Numbered from the stretch's first letter, positions 8,204 through 18,136 are shown. The stretch: DNA of 64,000 nt from Desulfovibrio legallii (GCF_900102485.1 NZ_FNBX01000009.1:50306-114305); one strand, 5' to 3'. Notes: a model not told the origin generated them from the letters alone. Numbers and translations are program-made.

Positions 8204-9307
8204 ATGGGCCTGAGTTTTATCAAGCACGACACCAAGATTGATTTTATCGGCTTTCGCCACTGGGCCTACGGCATTTCCGCCCTGCTCATCCTGGTGGGGC
8301 TTATTGCCGCCGTGTGGGGCAACGGCCTCAGGATGGGCATCGACTTCGCGGGCGGCGTTATTGTGCAGCTGCAGTTTGAAAAGCCGGTGAGCGACGAAGA
8401 CCTCAAGGCCAGCCTGGACGTGCCGGCCTTGCCCGGCATCACCACCCAGCGCTACGGTGAAAGCGGCCGCGATTACCTGCTGCGGTTCTCCAAGGCGGAA
8501 AACGCCGACGCCACCCAGCTGCGCAGCACGGTGAACGAAACCCTGGCCGCGGCTTTCCCCGACAACCCGGCGGAAATCGTCCGCCTGGAGATCGTGGGCC
8601 CCAAGGTGGGCGCGGATCTGACCAACAAGGCCCTGAGCGCCCTTTACTATTCTATCCTGCTCATTGCCGTGTACATTTCCGGCCGGTTTGAGCAGCGCTG
8701 GATGGCGGGCGCGGCCATGGCCGCCGCCCTCTGGGGCGGCATGTACCTGGTGGGCCTTACGGGGCTGGGCATGGGCTGGCTGGTGCTGCTCTCTCTGGGC
8801 ATCACCCTGGCGGTCTGCCTGGTGCTGCGCCTCAACTTCGCCCTGGGCGCCGTGGTGGGCCTGCTGCACGACGTGCTGATCACCGTGGGCCTGCTGGCCC
8901 TCATGGGGGTGGAAGTTGACCTCAACGTCATGGCCGCCCTGCTGACCCTGGTGGGCTATTCCCTCAACGATACCATTATCGTCTACGACCGCCTGCGCGA
9001 AAATCTGCGCGCCGACCCGCACATGGACATGGCGGCGCTCATCAACCGCAGCGTCAACCAGACGCTTTCGCGCACCATCCTCACCAGCGGCACCACCTTT
9101 CTGGCCACGCTTTCCCTCTTCCTGCTGGGCGGCGGCGTTATCCACGACTTTGCCCTGACCATGCTCATCGGCGTGGTGGTGGGCACGGCCTCCTCCGTCT
9201 ACATTTCGTCGGCTGTGCTGCTGGCCCTGGGCGATACGGCGTTTTACGTCGGCCTGGTGCAGAAGAAGGGGCAGTATGTGCGCCCCGGCGAGCACGGCGT
9301 CGTGTAA
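8204..9307 (+). CDS. secF: Protein translocase subunit SecF
   Basis: A 367-residue partner of SecD. It carries the N-terminal helix, the GIDFAGGVIVQLQFEKP motif near residue 47, a small periplasmic domain and five further membrane helices. The SecF signature GYSLNDTIIVYDRLRENLR lies near residue 250. A GGGAGG ribosome-binding site sits ahead of the ATG. It is the last gene of yajC-secD-secF; a strong terminator follows 26 bp after the stop codon. Confidence 0.96.
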   Translation: MGLSFIKHDTKIDFIGFRHWAYGISALLILVGLIAAVWGNGLRMGIDFAGGVIVQLQFEKPVSDEDLKASLDVPALPGITTQRYGESGRDYLLRFSKAENADATQLRSTVNETLAAAFPDNPAEIVRLEIVGPKVGADLTNKALSALYYSILLIAVYISGRFEQRWMAGAAMAAALWGGMYLVGLTGLGMGWLVLLSLGITLAVCLVLRLNFALGAVVGLLHDVLITVGLLALMGVEVDLNVMAALLTLVGYSLNDTIIVYDRLRENLRADPHMDMAALINRSVNQTLSRTILTSGTTFLATLSLFLLGGGVIHDFALTMLIGVVVGTASSVYISSAVLLALGDTAFYVGLVQKKGQYVRPGEHGVV

Positions 9308-9333
9308 GCGCCCTGCCGCCAGGCGCGGACAAA

Positions 9334-9374
9334 AGCCGCCGATGTCCGGATTGCCGGACATCGGCGGCTTTTTT
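9334..9374 (+). terminator. Rho-independent terminator after secF
   Basis: A perfect 16-bp stem (AGCCGCCGATGTCCGG and its complement) with a four-base ATTG loop, running into TTTTTT. It closes the yajC-secDF transcript. Confidence 0.95.
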
Positions 9375-9408
9375 GTCGCATCCTCACATCTGCAGGGCGG
9401 CGCGTCAG

Positions 9409-9437
9409 TTGTCTTTTATGCATTCTTCATCTATGCA
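9409..9437 (+). promoter_or_regulatory. Candidate sigma-70 promoter for the sensor-MFS gene
   Basis: TTGTCT at 9409-9414, a 17-base spacer, then TATGCA at 9432-9437, in an AT-rich patch that differs from its surroundings. The palindrome CTATGCATAG overlaps the -10 and could be a regulator site. A 200-base leader with no gene separates it from the MFS start. Confidence 0.45.
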
Positions 9438-9637
9438 TAGCGCTGCAATACTGTAAGCCCTGCACTGCCGTTGCGCGGGCGGCAACCTGGCGGGGACGCG
9501 GGCGCGCGCCACGGCAAGCGGCCACCTTTGCGGCTGGCCTCTGGCCAGGGCGCGGCCCCGGCCCGGCACTACGTCCCGGAAAAACAGCACCAGGCGGTTG
9601 CGCCGCGTCCGCAGCCTCAGGGGGGCGCGCCACGATC

Positions 9638-12139
9638 ATGCCCATCCACATCGACACGGCCGCATTCAGACAAAAAATTTCGGAGGAGGCCCCCCTTCTG
9701 CGGGCAGGGGGGCTTTCCCTGGCTTTGTTCACGGTGAGCATGCTGTTCAGCCTGCTGCTCGCCGCCTCCCTGCTGCGGGCCTTTACCAGTGAAAGCCTGT
9801 TGCGGGCCTACGGCCTGGCAAGCGGGCAACTGGCCGACGCCGTGGCGCGGGAGCTCCGCTTTGGTCGGCCTATGGCCCCTTCCCCGGCCCTGACCGACAA
9901 GCTGGTCAATGCCATGGACACGGCTCCGGGCCTGCGCCGCCTGACCGTGCTGGACCCTGCGGGGCGGGTGGTGACAGCACAGGACGCCGCCCAGGGAACG
10001 CCCCTTTCCGCAGCGGCGGCTGCGGCCCCCAAGCAGCCCTCCGCCGCCCCGGAGCGGTCTCTGGAGCAGGCGGGCGAAGCGGCGGCCCCGAAGGCCAGAA
10101 CCCTTCTGGGCTGGCGGCTGGAAGGCGACGTCTGGACGCGCGGCTATGAACTCGTGGGCGTGGGGGGCCGCCCCGCCGGGCGCTTGCTGGCTTCTGTGAG
10201 CGACTCCCAGATCTCTGGCCAGAGCCGGACCTTTGTCCAGGCCGCTGTGGCGGCGCTGCTGTTCCTGGGGCTGACCGCCTGCTTCGCCCTCATGGGCTGG
10301 ATGGGCCGCCTGGCGGATCGTCAGGACCGGCAAGACCTGTCTCGCGTGCTGCGCCGCCGGATGCTCTGCATTGTGGGCGGCGCGCAGGTTGTGCTTACTG
10401 TGGCCGCACTCTTTGCCCTGCAGCATTTTCTGGACGTTTCTGTGCAGCGGGCCCTGTCCGTTTCCGGCGGCGTGCTGGCGGCGGATCTGGAAAATCTGGT
10501 CCATAAGGGCGTGCGCCTGGAAGGCCTGACCCCGTGGGAAGACCTGCTGCGGCGTCGGGTGGAAGCCGCCCCGGAGCTGGGCGCCGCGGCCCTGGAAGAA
10601 CAGGGCCGGACCCTGGCCGCCTGGGGCGCGCCTACGGCCGCGCGCCCTTTGCGCATCCCGGTCTGGCGTTACTGGCCCTCGGCCAATGTGCGCAGAACTG
10701 AGGCTGCGGCCCTGCTGCTCTGGCCCGACAGCGCCTTTATCCGCCGAGCTGTGCGCGAAGCCGCCCTGGACCTGGGCACGGCCTTGGCCGTCTCTCTGCT
10801 TTTGCTCCACGAGCTGGCGTCCTTTCTGGGGGCAATCGGGCTGGGGAGCGCCGCGCAAAGGGCCGCCCCGCAGGGCGCAGGCCCGCCTGCCCGTACCCCC
10901 GCCGCAACCGGCATAGCCGACGCTGCTGCCGCGTCCCGGCGCGAGGTGGTCATCCGGGCCATGACTTTTTTCTTTTTTCTGGGCTACGACATGGTGCTTT
11001 CCTTTATCCCGCTGGCTGCCGCGTCCCTGCCGGGAAGCATCCCCTTTGTGCCGCCGGAACTGCGCAACGCCCTGCCCATCTCGGTGGAAGCGGCGGCTGC
11101 CGGGCTGGGGCTGGCCGTCGTGGGCCTGCGCAACGCCCGTTCCGGTTGGCGGGCCTGCTGCAGACCGGCCTTCGCCTGCGCCGTGGCCGGCGCGTTGCTC
11201 TGCGCCCTGGCCCAGCACATCGCCCTGTTTACCCTGGGCAGGCTGCTCTCTGGCGTGGGCTTCGGCATGGCCCTCATGGCCGGGCAACTGGGCGCGCTGG
11301 AATCGGCCCGCGGCCGGGCGGCCGCCCTGGCCGGGCTCTATGCCGCAGTTTTTGCCGGCAGCATCTGCGGCAGCGCCAGCGGGGCCATGCTTTGCCAGCT
11401 CTTTGACGCGGCCCTTACGTTTAAGGTCTCCGCCGCGCTTCTCCTGCTGCCGCCCTGTCTGCTGCGCCTCCTGCCGCCGCGGACGCCGCCCGCGCAGCCC
11501 CTGCCGCAGAACGCGGCCTGCCCGGCGCCCGCTGCGGGCAGCGCATGGAAAACGCTCGCCCGCCTCGCCGCGGCCCCCGGTTTTCTTCTGCCCGTGCTCT
11601 GCGTATCGCTGCCCGCTTCCATGTGCCTTACGGGTTTTCTCTATCTGGCTGTGCCCACCTTGCTCCAGCGCGGCGGCGTGGCCCAGTCCGACATCGGCCG
11701 CCTGTTCATGCTCTACGGCTTTTGCTTTGTCTGCCTGGGGCCGGGCATTGCCGCACTGGCCGACAAATGCCGCAGCCAGAGGCCGTTTGTGGCCGCCACC
11801 GGCCTTTGCGCCGGGCTGGCCCTGCTCTGCGCCTCTCTGCTGCCCGGCTACCCCGGCTTTGCCTTGGCCGTAGTGCTCACCGGCATTTCGCAATGCCTGC
11901 TGGCCTCCAGCCTGCTGGTTTTTGTTCTGAGCCTGCCTGCGGCCCGCAGTCTGGACGCCGGTCTGGTGGGCGGCGCCTGCCGCATCTGCGAACGCTTGGG
12001 GCAGACGCTTGGCCCTGTGGCTTTCGGCGCTGTCCTGGCCGTTCAGGGCGGGGTCAGGGGGCTGCTTCCGCTTGGCGTGGGATTCTGCGCCGCCGCGTTC
12101 TGTTTTTTTGTTCTGTCCGCAGTGGGACGCAAGGAGTAA
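9638..12139 (+). CDS. MFS transporter with N-terminal extracytoplasmic sensor-like domains
   Basis: A protein of 833 residues, about twice the usual MFS length. The N-terminal 400 residues have a TM helix (about 25-48), an extracytoplasmic domain of about 150 residues (with VLDPAGRVVTAQDAAQG, as in CACHE-type sensors), two TM helices (about 202-265), a second smaller extracytoplasmic domain and another TM helix (about 376-396). From about residue 430 follows a 12-helix MFS-like module, with GRLLSGVGFGMALMAGQLGA resembling the usual helix-4 region. The transported compound is unknown. No regulator or partner gene adjoins it. The ATG at 9638 fits the first hydrophobic segment, although its ribosome-binding site is only a G-rich run. 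Confidence 0.75.
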   Translation: MPIHIDTAAFRQKISEEAPLLRAGGLSLALFTVSMLFSLLLAASLLRAFTSESLLRAYGLASGQLADAVARELRFGRPMAPSPALTDKLVNAMDTAPGLRRLTVLDPAGRVVTAQDAAQGTPLSAAAAAAPKQPSAAPERSLEQAGEAAAPKARTLLGWRLEGDVWTRGYELVGVGGRPAGRLLASVSDSQISGQSRTFVQAAVAALLFLGLTACFALMGWMGRLADRQDRQDLSRVLRRRMLCIVGGAQVVLTVAALFALQHFLDVSVQRALSVSGGVLAADLENLVHKGVRLEGLTPWEDLLRRRVEAAPELGAAALEEQGRTLAAWGAPTAARPLRIPVWRYWPSANVRRTEAAALLLWPDSAFIRRAVREAALDLGTALAVSLLLLHELASFLGAIGLGSAAQRAAPQGAGPPARTPAATGIADAAAASRREVVIRAMTFFFFLGYDMVLSFIPLAAASLPGSIPFVPPELRNALPISVEAAAAGLGLAVVGLRNARSGWRACCRPAFACAVAGALLCALAQHIALFTLGRLLSGVGFGMALMAGQLGALESARGRAAALAGLYAAVFAGSICGSASGAMLCQLFDAALTFKVSAALLLLPPCLLRLLPPRTPPAQPLPQNAACPAPAAGSAWKTLARLAAAPGFLLPVLCVSLPASMCLTGFLYLAVPTLLQRGGVAQSDIGRLFMLYGFCFVCLGPGIAALADKCRSQRPFVAATGLCAGLALLCASLLPGYPGFALAVVLTGISQCLLASSLLVFVLSLPAARSLDAGLVGGACRICERLGQTLGPVAFGAVLAVQGGVRGLLPLGVGFCAAAFCFFVLSAVGRKE

Positions 12140-12379
12140 GCGGGGGGAAGCGTTGCGGCGGGAGGGAGTTTTTGCGCCCAAGAAGCCGCTCCGGGCCTTC
12201 CCGAAGCGCTGCGTCGGTCTTCGCAACGCCGGTTGGGACAGCGCGTTTTACGCTTGAAGGGCTTTGGCGACTGACGGCGCACGTCGGCACTCCGCCGCAA
12301 GGCGCAACGGAAGCCGACTGCGCGGTTGCGCGCCGCAGCAGGCGCCTTGCCTGTCGCCGGGAAGAGGCCTGCGCAAAGG

Positions 12380-13999
12380 CTATGCGCTCTGGTTTCTGCG
12401 GCGGCGCAGGCGGGCGCGGATGTTTTCCACTACAGAAGGGGCGGCGCGCCAAGCCAGGGGCAGAAAAACAAGGGCGAAGGCGCAGCCGCCTGCGGCCAGG
12501 GCCGCACAGGCCGCCAGGAAGGGATGCAGGGGCAGGCGGCTCTGCACGGCTTCGGCGCAGAGCCAGGCGGCCGCCGCGGCCGGCAGGGAACAGCCCAGCA
12601 CGCGCAGGGCCAGGCGCGGAAGCCCGCCGAGAGCTTCGGAACCGTTGCGCCGCGTCCAGACGCCCATGAGCAGCAGCACATACAGGCTGACGCTGATGCA
12701 GGAAAGCGCGGCGATGCCCAGGCCGCCGTGGGGCACGGCCCAGTAGCGATAGATGGGCAGGCAGACAAGGGTCATGATGGTGCCGCTGATGGCGGGGGTC
12801 AGGGTATCGCCCTGGGCGTAGTAGCCGCGCACCAAAATGGCGTAGACAAGCCAGAAGGGCGTGGCGGCCAGCATGAGCCGGGTAAGGGGCAGGGCGGCCA
12901 TGGTGTCTTCCGGGCTGAAACGGCCGCCCTGGAAGATGATGGTCAGGACAGGCCAGGCCAGGGCCGCCAGGCACAGGGCACAGGGAAGAATCAGGCTCAG
13001 CCCGGCGCGCAGGGCTTTGCGCAGGGTATGGTGGAAGCCTGCCGTGTCGCCCGCCGACAGAAGATTGACCAGAAAAGGATAGGAGGCCACGGCGGCGGTC
13101 TGCCCCATGAGCCCCACGGGCACCTGAGAGATGCGCCTGGCGTAGCTCAGCAGGCTGACGACGCCGTCGCCGGCCAGGCTGCCAAACACGCGCAGAAACT
13201 GCTCGTCCAGCATAATGACGGTCTGCCCCAGCATGAGGGGCAGGGCCGTGAGCAGAAAGCGGCCCATAAGGGGATGCCGCCAGCGCATATGCAGGTGCAG
13301 GCCGTCTTCGCGGGCCACCAGCAGGGGAAGCAGAAACGCGCCGATAAAAGCCCCAACCGTGGCTCCCAGGCAAAAGCCCGCCATACCGCCCAGCTGCGCA
13401 AGAAAGTCCGGAGAGAACAGGGCGCGCAGCAGGTCGAGCTGGGCCAGGCGCGGCAGCAGCACGCCGCAGGCGATGATGCAGAGGTTGTAGATGAGCGGGG
13501 CCAGGGCGGGCACGCGGAACTGCCGCCGGATAAACAGCAGGGCGGTGAAACAGGCCCCGCAAAGGAAAAAAATCTGCGCCGGCAGGACAATGCGCATAAA
13601 AAAGGCCAGGCGTTCGATCTGCTCCGGGTCAAAGCCGGGGGCCACCAGCCGGGCCAGGGATCCGGCGGCCAGTATGCCCCCCACGGTCAGCACGGCGGCC
13701 GCCGCGGCCAGCCAGCAGAAAACACAGGAAAAAAAACGCCAGGCGTCGTCTGCGTCCTCGTGCAGCCGCCGGGTAAACAAGGGAATGATGGTGATGGACA
13801 TAAACCCGCCGGCCAGCAGGTAATTGATGATGTCCGGCACCACAAAGGCGGCAAAATACATGTCCGACTCGCCGCCCGCGCCGAACTGCCAGGAAATGAC
13901 CTTGTCCCGCACCAGGCCCATGATCCGGGAGAGGATGCTGGCCCCGGCCAGGAGGATAGCCGCCGCGCCCATGCGCTGCTGCGCGCCCAGACGGCTCAC
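12380..13999 (-). CDS. murJ: Lipid II flippase MurJ (MviN)
   Basis: A 539-residue polytopic membrane protein of the MOP exporter superfamily that flips lipid II for peptidoglycan synthesis. The N-terminus has the MurJ wording ASILSRIMGLVRDKVISWQF, then FVVPDIINYLLAGGFMSITI and PLFTRRL; about 14 hydrophobic segments follow. The start is GTG at 13999, sharing GTGA with the stop of the upstream RNase R gene, so the two are translationally coupled. The C-terminus is basic (RARLRRRRNQSA). No clear terminator is visible in the 240 bp between it and the convergent MFS gene. Confidence 0.93.
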   Translation of the reverse strand: MSRLGAQQRMGAAAILLAGASILSRIMGLVRDKVISWQFGAGGESDMYFAAFVVPDIINYLLAGGFMSITIIPLFTRRLHEDADDAWRFFSCVFCWLAAAAAVLTVGGILAAGSLARLVAPGFDPEQIERLAFFMRIVLPAQIFFLCGACFTALLFIRRQFRVPALAPLIYNLCIIACGVLLPRLAQLDLLRALFSPDFLAQLGGMAGFCLGATVGAFIGAFLLPLLVAREDGLHLHMRWRHPLMGRFLLTALPLMLGQTVIMLDEQFLRVFGSLAGDGVVSLLSYARRISQVPVGLMGQTAAVASYPFLVNLLSAGDTAGFHHTLRKALRAGLSLILPCALCLAALAWPVLTIIFQGGRFSPEDTMAALPLTRLMLAATPFWLVYAILVRGYYAQGDTLTPAISGTIMTLVCLPIYRYWAVPHGGLGIAALSCISVSLYVLLLMGVWTRRNGSEALGGLPRLALRVLGCSLPAAAAAWLCAEAVQSRLPLHPFLAACAALAAGGCAFALVFLPLAWRAAPSVVENIRARLRRRRNQSA

Positions 14000-16377
14000 G
14001 GACGCTTCCTCGGCCGGGTGCGGCCGGCAGTGGTGGTTGCGCCGCCTGTGCGGCGGCCGGATTTTCTGGCGCGCGGGGCTTCGGCTGACGGGCCCGCAGT
14101 GCGGGGTTTGCCGCCGCGAGCGCGGCGTGCGCCGCCCCGGTCTTTGCCGCGGGCAGGGGCGCGGCCGCGCCGTCCGCTCAGGCCTTTGGGCAGCTCCAGG
14201 GGCAGAAGGCGGATTTCCAGGCGCCCCAGGTTCACCTCGCTCAAGGCTACCTCCACCTTCTGGCCCATGCGCCAGAGCGCGCCGCTGTGTTCGCCCGCCA
14301 GGGCCATGCGGCGGGCGTCAAACTGGTACCAGTCCCCGCCCAGGTCTTCCACCCGAATCATGCCTTCCACGGGCATGTCGCCCAGCTCCACAAACAGGCC
14401 GTGTTCATTGAGCCCGGCCACCACGCCGCTGAAGCGTTCGCCCACGCGGGGCAGCAGGGCCAGGCAGCCCAGGCGGCGTTCCATTTCGCGCTCGCAGGCC
14501 AGGGCCGCGCGCTCGTTGCGGTTGAGCTGGTCGCCGATGCGCAGCAGTTTTTGCCCGGCGGGCAGGCGGCCCACATCATGGCCCAGAGAATATTTGAGCG
14601 CCCGGTGCACCAGCAGGTCGGCGTAGCGGCGGATGGGCGAGGTAAAGTGGCAGTAGGCCGTCGAGGCCAGGCCGAAGTGCCCTTCGTTCACCGGCTGATA
14701 ACGCGCCTGGGGCATGGCCCGCAGGCAGAGCCGGTTGACCAGAAATTCCTGCTCCGTACCGTGGGCGGCCCGCAAAATGCCCTGCAGAGAGGCCGCCGTG
14801 GGCTGCGGCGGCAGGGGCAGACCTGTGGCCGTCAGGGTGTCGAAAAGGCTCTCCAGGCGCTCCGGATCCGGCTGCGGGTGCACGCGGTAGAGGAAGGGCA
14901 GGCCCGCATCGCGCAAATGCCGGGCCACGGCCTCGTTGGCGGCGATCATAAATTCTTCGATCAGCCTGTGGGCGTCGTGGCGCTGGCGGTGGCCCAGCCA
15001 GACTACCCGGCCCGCCGCGTCCTGGCGGCTGTCGGCTTCGGGGAGGTCGAAGTCCAGGCTGCCGCGCGCTTCGCGCGCCGCGCGCAGCACGGCATAGAGC
15101 GCAAAGGCCGTCTTTAGCATGGCCAGCACTTCCGGGCCGCGCGGCTGGGCCTCCAGGGCGGCGCGGGCGGCCGCGTCCTGGTCCAGCAGGCAGGCCTTGA
15201 CCTGATCGTAGGTCAGGCGCGCGGCGGAGCGCATGACCGCCAGGGCAAAACGGGCCTTGCCCGGCGCACCTGCGGGCGAAAAGGGAATCTCGGCCAGCAC
15301 GGCCAGGCGGTCCTGGCCGGGGCGCAGGCTGCACAATCCGTCGCAGAGGGCCGGGGGCAGCATGGGCTCCACGGACTGGGGAAAGTACCAGGAATTGCCC
15401 CGCGCCAAGGCCTCGGCGTCCAGCGCGCCCGGCAGGCCGCGGCCGCGCGGGCGGACATAGTGGCTTACGTCGGCAATGGCCACGCGCAGCAGCCAGCCGC
15501 CGCCGGGCCTGGCCTCCACCTGCACGGCGTCGTCAAAGTCGCGGGCGTCTGCGCCGTCAATGGTCACCAAGGGCAGGGGGCGGAGGTCTTCGCGGCCCTC
15601 CAGGTCCTGCGCCGTGGGCCCGGCGGGCAGGGCGGCGGCCTCGTCCAGGGCGGCGGGCGGAAACTCGCGCGGGGCCTGGTGGTTGATTTTGACCAGGGCT
15701 TCCTGCACGGCCACGGTGTCTTCCTGGCCGTAATTCCCCAGCAGCCGCGCGGACCAGAGGTCGGCGGCCAGCTGTTCCTGCGGGGCCAGCAGCACCAGCG
15801 TGCCCGTGGCCGGGGGCGCGGCGTCCTGGGGCAGCTCCACGCTGAATTCCACGGGCAGGCGGGCGTCGGCCGGGCTGCAGAGCAGGCGGCGGCCCGATCG
15901 CCAGCGCACATGGGCGGGCACTTCCGTCAGGCCGCGTTCCACCACTTCCAGCACGCGCCCCGTGCCGCCGCGGGCATTGCCGGGGGTGAGAACCACGCGC
16001 ACCGTGTCCTGGTGCCAGGCTCCGGCCGTGGCTTCGGGGGGGATGTAGATTTCGGATGGCAGGCGGCCGCCGGGGGCGTCGCGCCGGAGGCTGACCAGCC
16101 CGCCGCCGTTGCGTAGGGCGCTGAAGCGGCCGAGCACGGCGCGCAGGCTCTGGGGCCGCGCCCAGAGGCCGCCGGGCAGGCGGGCCAGCCGGCCCTCTGC
16201 GGCGAGGTTTTCCAGGGCGTCCAGCAGAGATTTTTTGGCGCGGCGGGGCAAATGCAGTACGCGCAGCAGGTCGTCCAGGCGCATGGGACGCGCCTGGGCG
16301 GCAAAGGTCTGCTCCAGACCGGCGGGATCGGGCAGCGTCGCTGCCGGGAGGCCGCGTTTGGAGGAGTTTTTTTTCAT
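13996..16377 (-). CDS. rnr: Ribonuclease R family 3'-5' exoribonuclease
   Basis: A 793-residue processive hydrolytic RNase. In order: a winged-helix-like N-terminus (MRLDDLLRVLHLPRRAKKSL region), cold-shock/OB domains, the RNB catalytic domain with TIDGADARDFDDAV near residue 275 (metal-binding aspartates) and YCHFTSPIRRYADLLVHRAL near 580. An S1 domain follows (GVVAGLNEHGLFVELG), then a long Arg/Lys/Gly-rich tail of about 65 residues typical of RNase R. The ATG begins MKKNSSKRGL after a GGATCC-like weak site. It is upstream of, and overlaps, murJ. Confidence 0.92.
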   Translation of the reverse strand: MKKNSSKRGLPAATLPDPAGLEQTFAAQARPMRLDDLLRVLHLPRRAKKSLLDALENLAAEGRLARLPGGLWARPQSLRAVLGRFSALRNGGGLVSLRRDAPGGRLPSEIYIPPEATAGAWHQDTVRVVLTPGNARGGTGRVLEVVERGLTEVPAHVRWRSGRRLLCSPADARLPVEFSVELPQDAAPPATGTLVLLAPQEQLAADLWSARLLGNYGQEDTVAVQEALVKINHQAPREFPPAALDEAAALPAGPTAQDLEGREDLRPLPLVTIDGADARDFDDAVQVEARPGGGWLLRVAIADVSHYVRPRGRGLPGALDAEALARGNSWYFPQSVEPMLPPALCDGLCSLRPGQDRLAVLAEIPFSPAGAPGKARFALAVMRSAARLTYDQVKACLLDQDAAARAALEAQPRGPEVLAMLKTAFALYAVLRAAREARGSLDFDLPEADSRQDAAGRVVWLGHRQRHDAHRLIEEFMIAANEAVARHLRDAGLPFLYRVHPQPDPERLESLFDTLTATGLPLPPQPTAASLQGILRAAHGTEQEFLVNRLCLRAMPQARYQPVNEGHFGLASTAYCHFTSPIRRYADLLVHRALKYSLGHDVGRLPAGQKLLRIGDQLNRNERAALACEREMERRLGCLALLPRVGERFSGVVAGLNEHGLFVELGDMPVEGMIRVEDLGGDWYQFDARRMALAGEHSGALWRMGQKVEVALSEVNLGRLEIRLLPLELPKGLSGRRGRAPARGKDRGGARRARGGKPRTAGPSAEAPRARKSGRRTGGATTTAGRTRPRKRP

Positions 16378-16461
16378 GAAGGATCCGTCAGAGCGCGAAA
16401 CGGGGGCAAAAGGCCAGGCCCTTTACCCCCGTGGCAAGACAATGAAAGGCGCGGGCTGCGC

Positions 16462-17172
16462 TCACTCGCGGTTGCCGCCGAAGAGGCGCAACATCATAAG
16501 GAAAAGGTTGATGAAGTCCAGGTACAGGGTCAGCGCGCCCAGAATGGCCCCCCGGCGCACGGCGGTGCCGTCCTCCAGGGGCGCGGCCGCGCCGAACCGG
16601 CGCAGCTTCTGCGTGTCATAGGCCGTAAGGCCGGTAAAGATCAGTACGCCGATGCAGCTGATGATCAGATCCATCATGGTGCTGCGCAGAAAAAGATTGA
16701 CCAGCATGGCGATGACCAGGCCGATGAGCCCCATGAACAAGAAGCTGCCCATGGAGGTGAGGTCGCGTTTGGTCACGGTGCCGTAAACGCTCATGGCCAG
16801 GAAGGTGCCAGTGGTCACCAGAAAGGCGTTGGCAATGGACGCGATGGGGTAAACCACAAAGATGGACGAAAGGGTAGCCCCGGTCACTGCCGAATAAAGC
16901 AGGAACAGGCCCGTAGCCGTGCCGGCGGACATTTTGTGCACTGCCGCCGAAAGGGCGATGACAAGACCGAACTGGGCCACCAGCAGCAGGATCATGATCA
17001 GCGTGTTGCCGAAAATCGCCGCCTGCACCGACGGCGAGGTGGCGACCGCATAGGCCACCACTGTGGTCAGAGCCAGACCGGCGGTCATCCACTGGTAGAC
17101 CTGACGCATGTAGAGGGAAGCAACGCTGCTGACGCCGCTCTGGGCGACACTGCGGGTAGTGATGGGCATCAT
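16462..17172 (-). CDS. Bax inhibitor-1 family membrane protein (YbhL/YccA type)
   Basis: A 236-residue integral membrane protein with seven hydrophobic segments and the BI-1 (TMBIM) pattern. Features are a conserved N-terminal region ending in YMRQVYQWMTAGLALT, a central SAVTGATLSSIFVVYP, and TGLTAYDTQKL near residue 195, the usual BI-1 signature containing Asp. Bacterial members have been linked to cation leak and to FtsH interaction; the role here is not shown. Two adjacent ATGs at 17172 and 17169 follow GGAGGAT; the first is given. It is divergent from the cyclophilin gene. Confidence 0.88.
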   Translation of the reverse strand: MMPITTRSVAQSGVSSVASLYMRQVYQWMTAGLALTTVVAYAVATSPSVQAAIFGNTLIMILLLVAQFGLVIALSAAVHKMSAGTATGLFLLYSAVTGATLSSIFVVYPIASIANAFLVTTGTFLAMSVYGTVTKRDLTSMGSFLFMGLIGLVIAMLVNLFLRSTMMDLIISCIGVLIFTGLTAYDTQKLRRFGAAAPLEDGTAVRRGAILGALTLYLDFINLFLMMLRLFGGNRE

Positions 17173-17269
17173 ATCCTCCGAAAACGGTTGGAAACGCGGG
17201 CCGGAGGCCGCTGCGCCGCGAGCGGGAGGTCCGAAGCGGCGGGGCGATTCCGTAGGGTTTCATGGTGAG

Positions 17270-17297
17270 TATATATGACCTGCGGCACAATTAGCAA
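17270..17297 (-). promoter_or_regulatory. Candidate promoter for the BI-1 gene
   Basis: On the minus strand TTGCTA (17297-17292), a 16-base spacer and TATATA (17275-17270). It lies about 100 bp upstream of the start codon, in a locally AT-rich patch. Confidence 0.5.
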
Positions 17298-17470
17298 GGG
17301 GGGCGCGGACGATCCCCCGCGGCGCGGCGACAGTTTTGCGCCTTTGGCGCGGCGTGCCGCCGCGCGCCCGGCTTGCGGGGGCGGCGGCCCCGTGCTACCC
17401 AGGGGGCAGGCCCGGCGGGCTTGCCGTCCGCGCGGGCGATCTGCACGCACGCACACACCAAGGAGCGGAT

Positions 17471-18091
17471 ATGTATAAGCTATTTTTCGGCGCAGGCTTG
17501 CGTCGTACGGTCATGGCCCTGTGTTTTTCCCTGCTGGCGGCGGGCGCGGGCCTGCTGGCGGGCGCGGGCGGCGTCCGCGCGGCGGCCCCGGACCCCACGG
17601 TGCGGCTGGAAACCAGCCTGGGCGAGATTGTGCTGCGCCTGGACGCCCGCAAGGCCCCCATCAGCACGGCCAATTTTGTGCAGTATGTGAAGTCCGGCTT
17701 TTATGACGGCACCGTCTTCCACCGCGTCATCAAAAACTTCATGATCCAGGGCGGTGGGCTCACCCCGGATCTGAAACAGAAAGAAACCCGCACGCCCATC
17801 CGCAACGAGGCGGACAACGGCCTGAAAAACAAAAAGTACACCATTGCCATGGCCCGCACCAGCGAACCCCACTCGGCCACGGCGCAGTTTTTCATTAACG
17901 TGAAGGACAACGCCTTCCTGGACTTCAAAAACCAGACCCCCCAGGGCTGGGGCTACGCCGTGTTCGGCAAGGTCGTCAAAGGCCAGGACGTGGTGGACAA
18001 GATCGCCGCCGTGGCCACCGGGCACAAGGGGTATTACGACGACGTGCCCGTGCAGACCGTGGTCGTTAAAAAAGCCGAAGTGCTGGAGTAG
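17471..18091 (+). CDS. ppiA: Periplasmic peptidyl-prolyl cis-trans isomerase (cyclophilin)
   Basis: A 206-residue cyclophilin-type prolyl isomerase. The first 40 residues form a signal peptide: basic start, hydrophobic core [16 protein letters not shown], Ala-rich cleavage region near VRAAAPD. The mature domain has the family motifs: [20 protein letters not shown] with the active-site Arg and Phe, then [13 protein letters not shown] with the substrate-binding Gln, and a Trp in [11 protein letters not shown]. The location is periplasmic. The ATG at 17471 follows AAGGAGCGGAT; upstream in-frame codons would put charged residues before the signal peptide. Confidence 0.93.
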   Translation: MYKLFFGAGLRRTVMALCFSLLAAGAGLLAGAGGVRAAAPDPTVRLETSLGEIVLRLDARKAPISTANFVQYVKSGFYDGTVFHRVIKNFMIQGGGLTPDLKQKETRTPIRNEADNGLKNKKYTIAMARTSEPHSATAQFFINVKDNAFLDFKNQTPQGWGYAVFGKVVKGQDVVDKIAAVATGHKGYYDDVPVQTVVVKKAEVLE

Positions 18092-18136
18092 CCGGGCCCC
18101 TGTTGCCCCATTTTGCCAGGGCGCGGGCAAGGGCCG

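Noticed and set aside
9617..12226. 869-codon open frame on the minus strand
   Set aside because: Antisense to the sensor-MFS gene; composition is Gly/Gln/Arg-rich without hydrophobic pattern or motifs.
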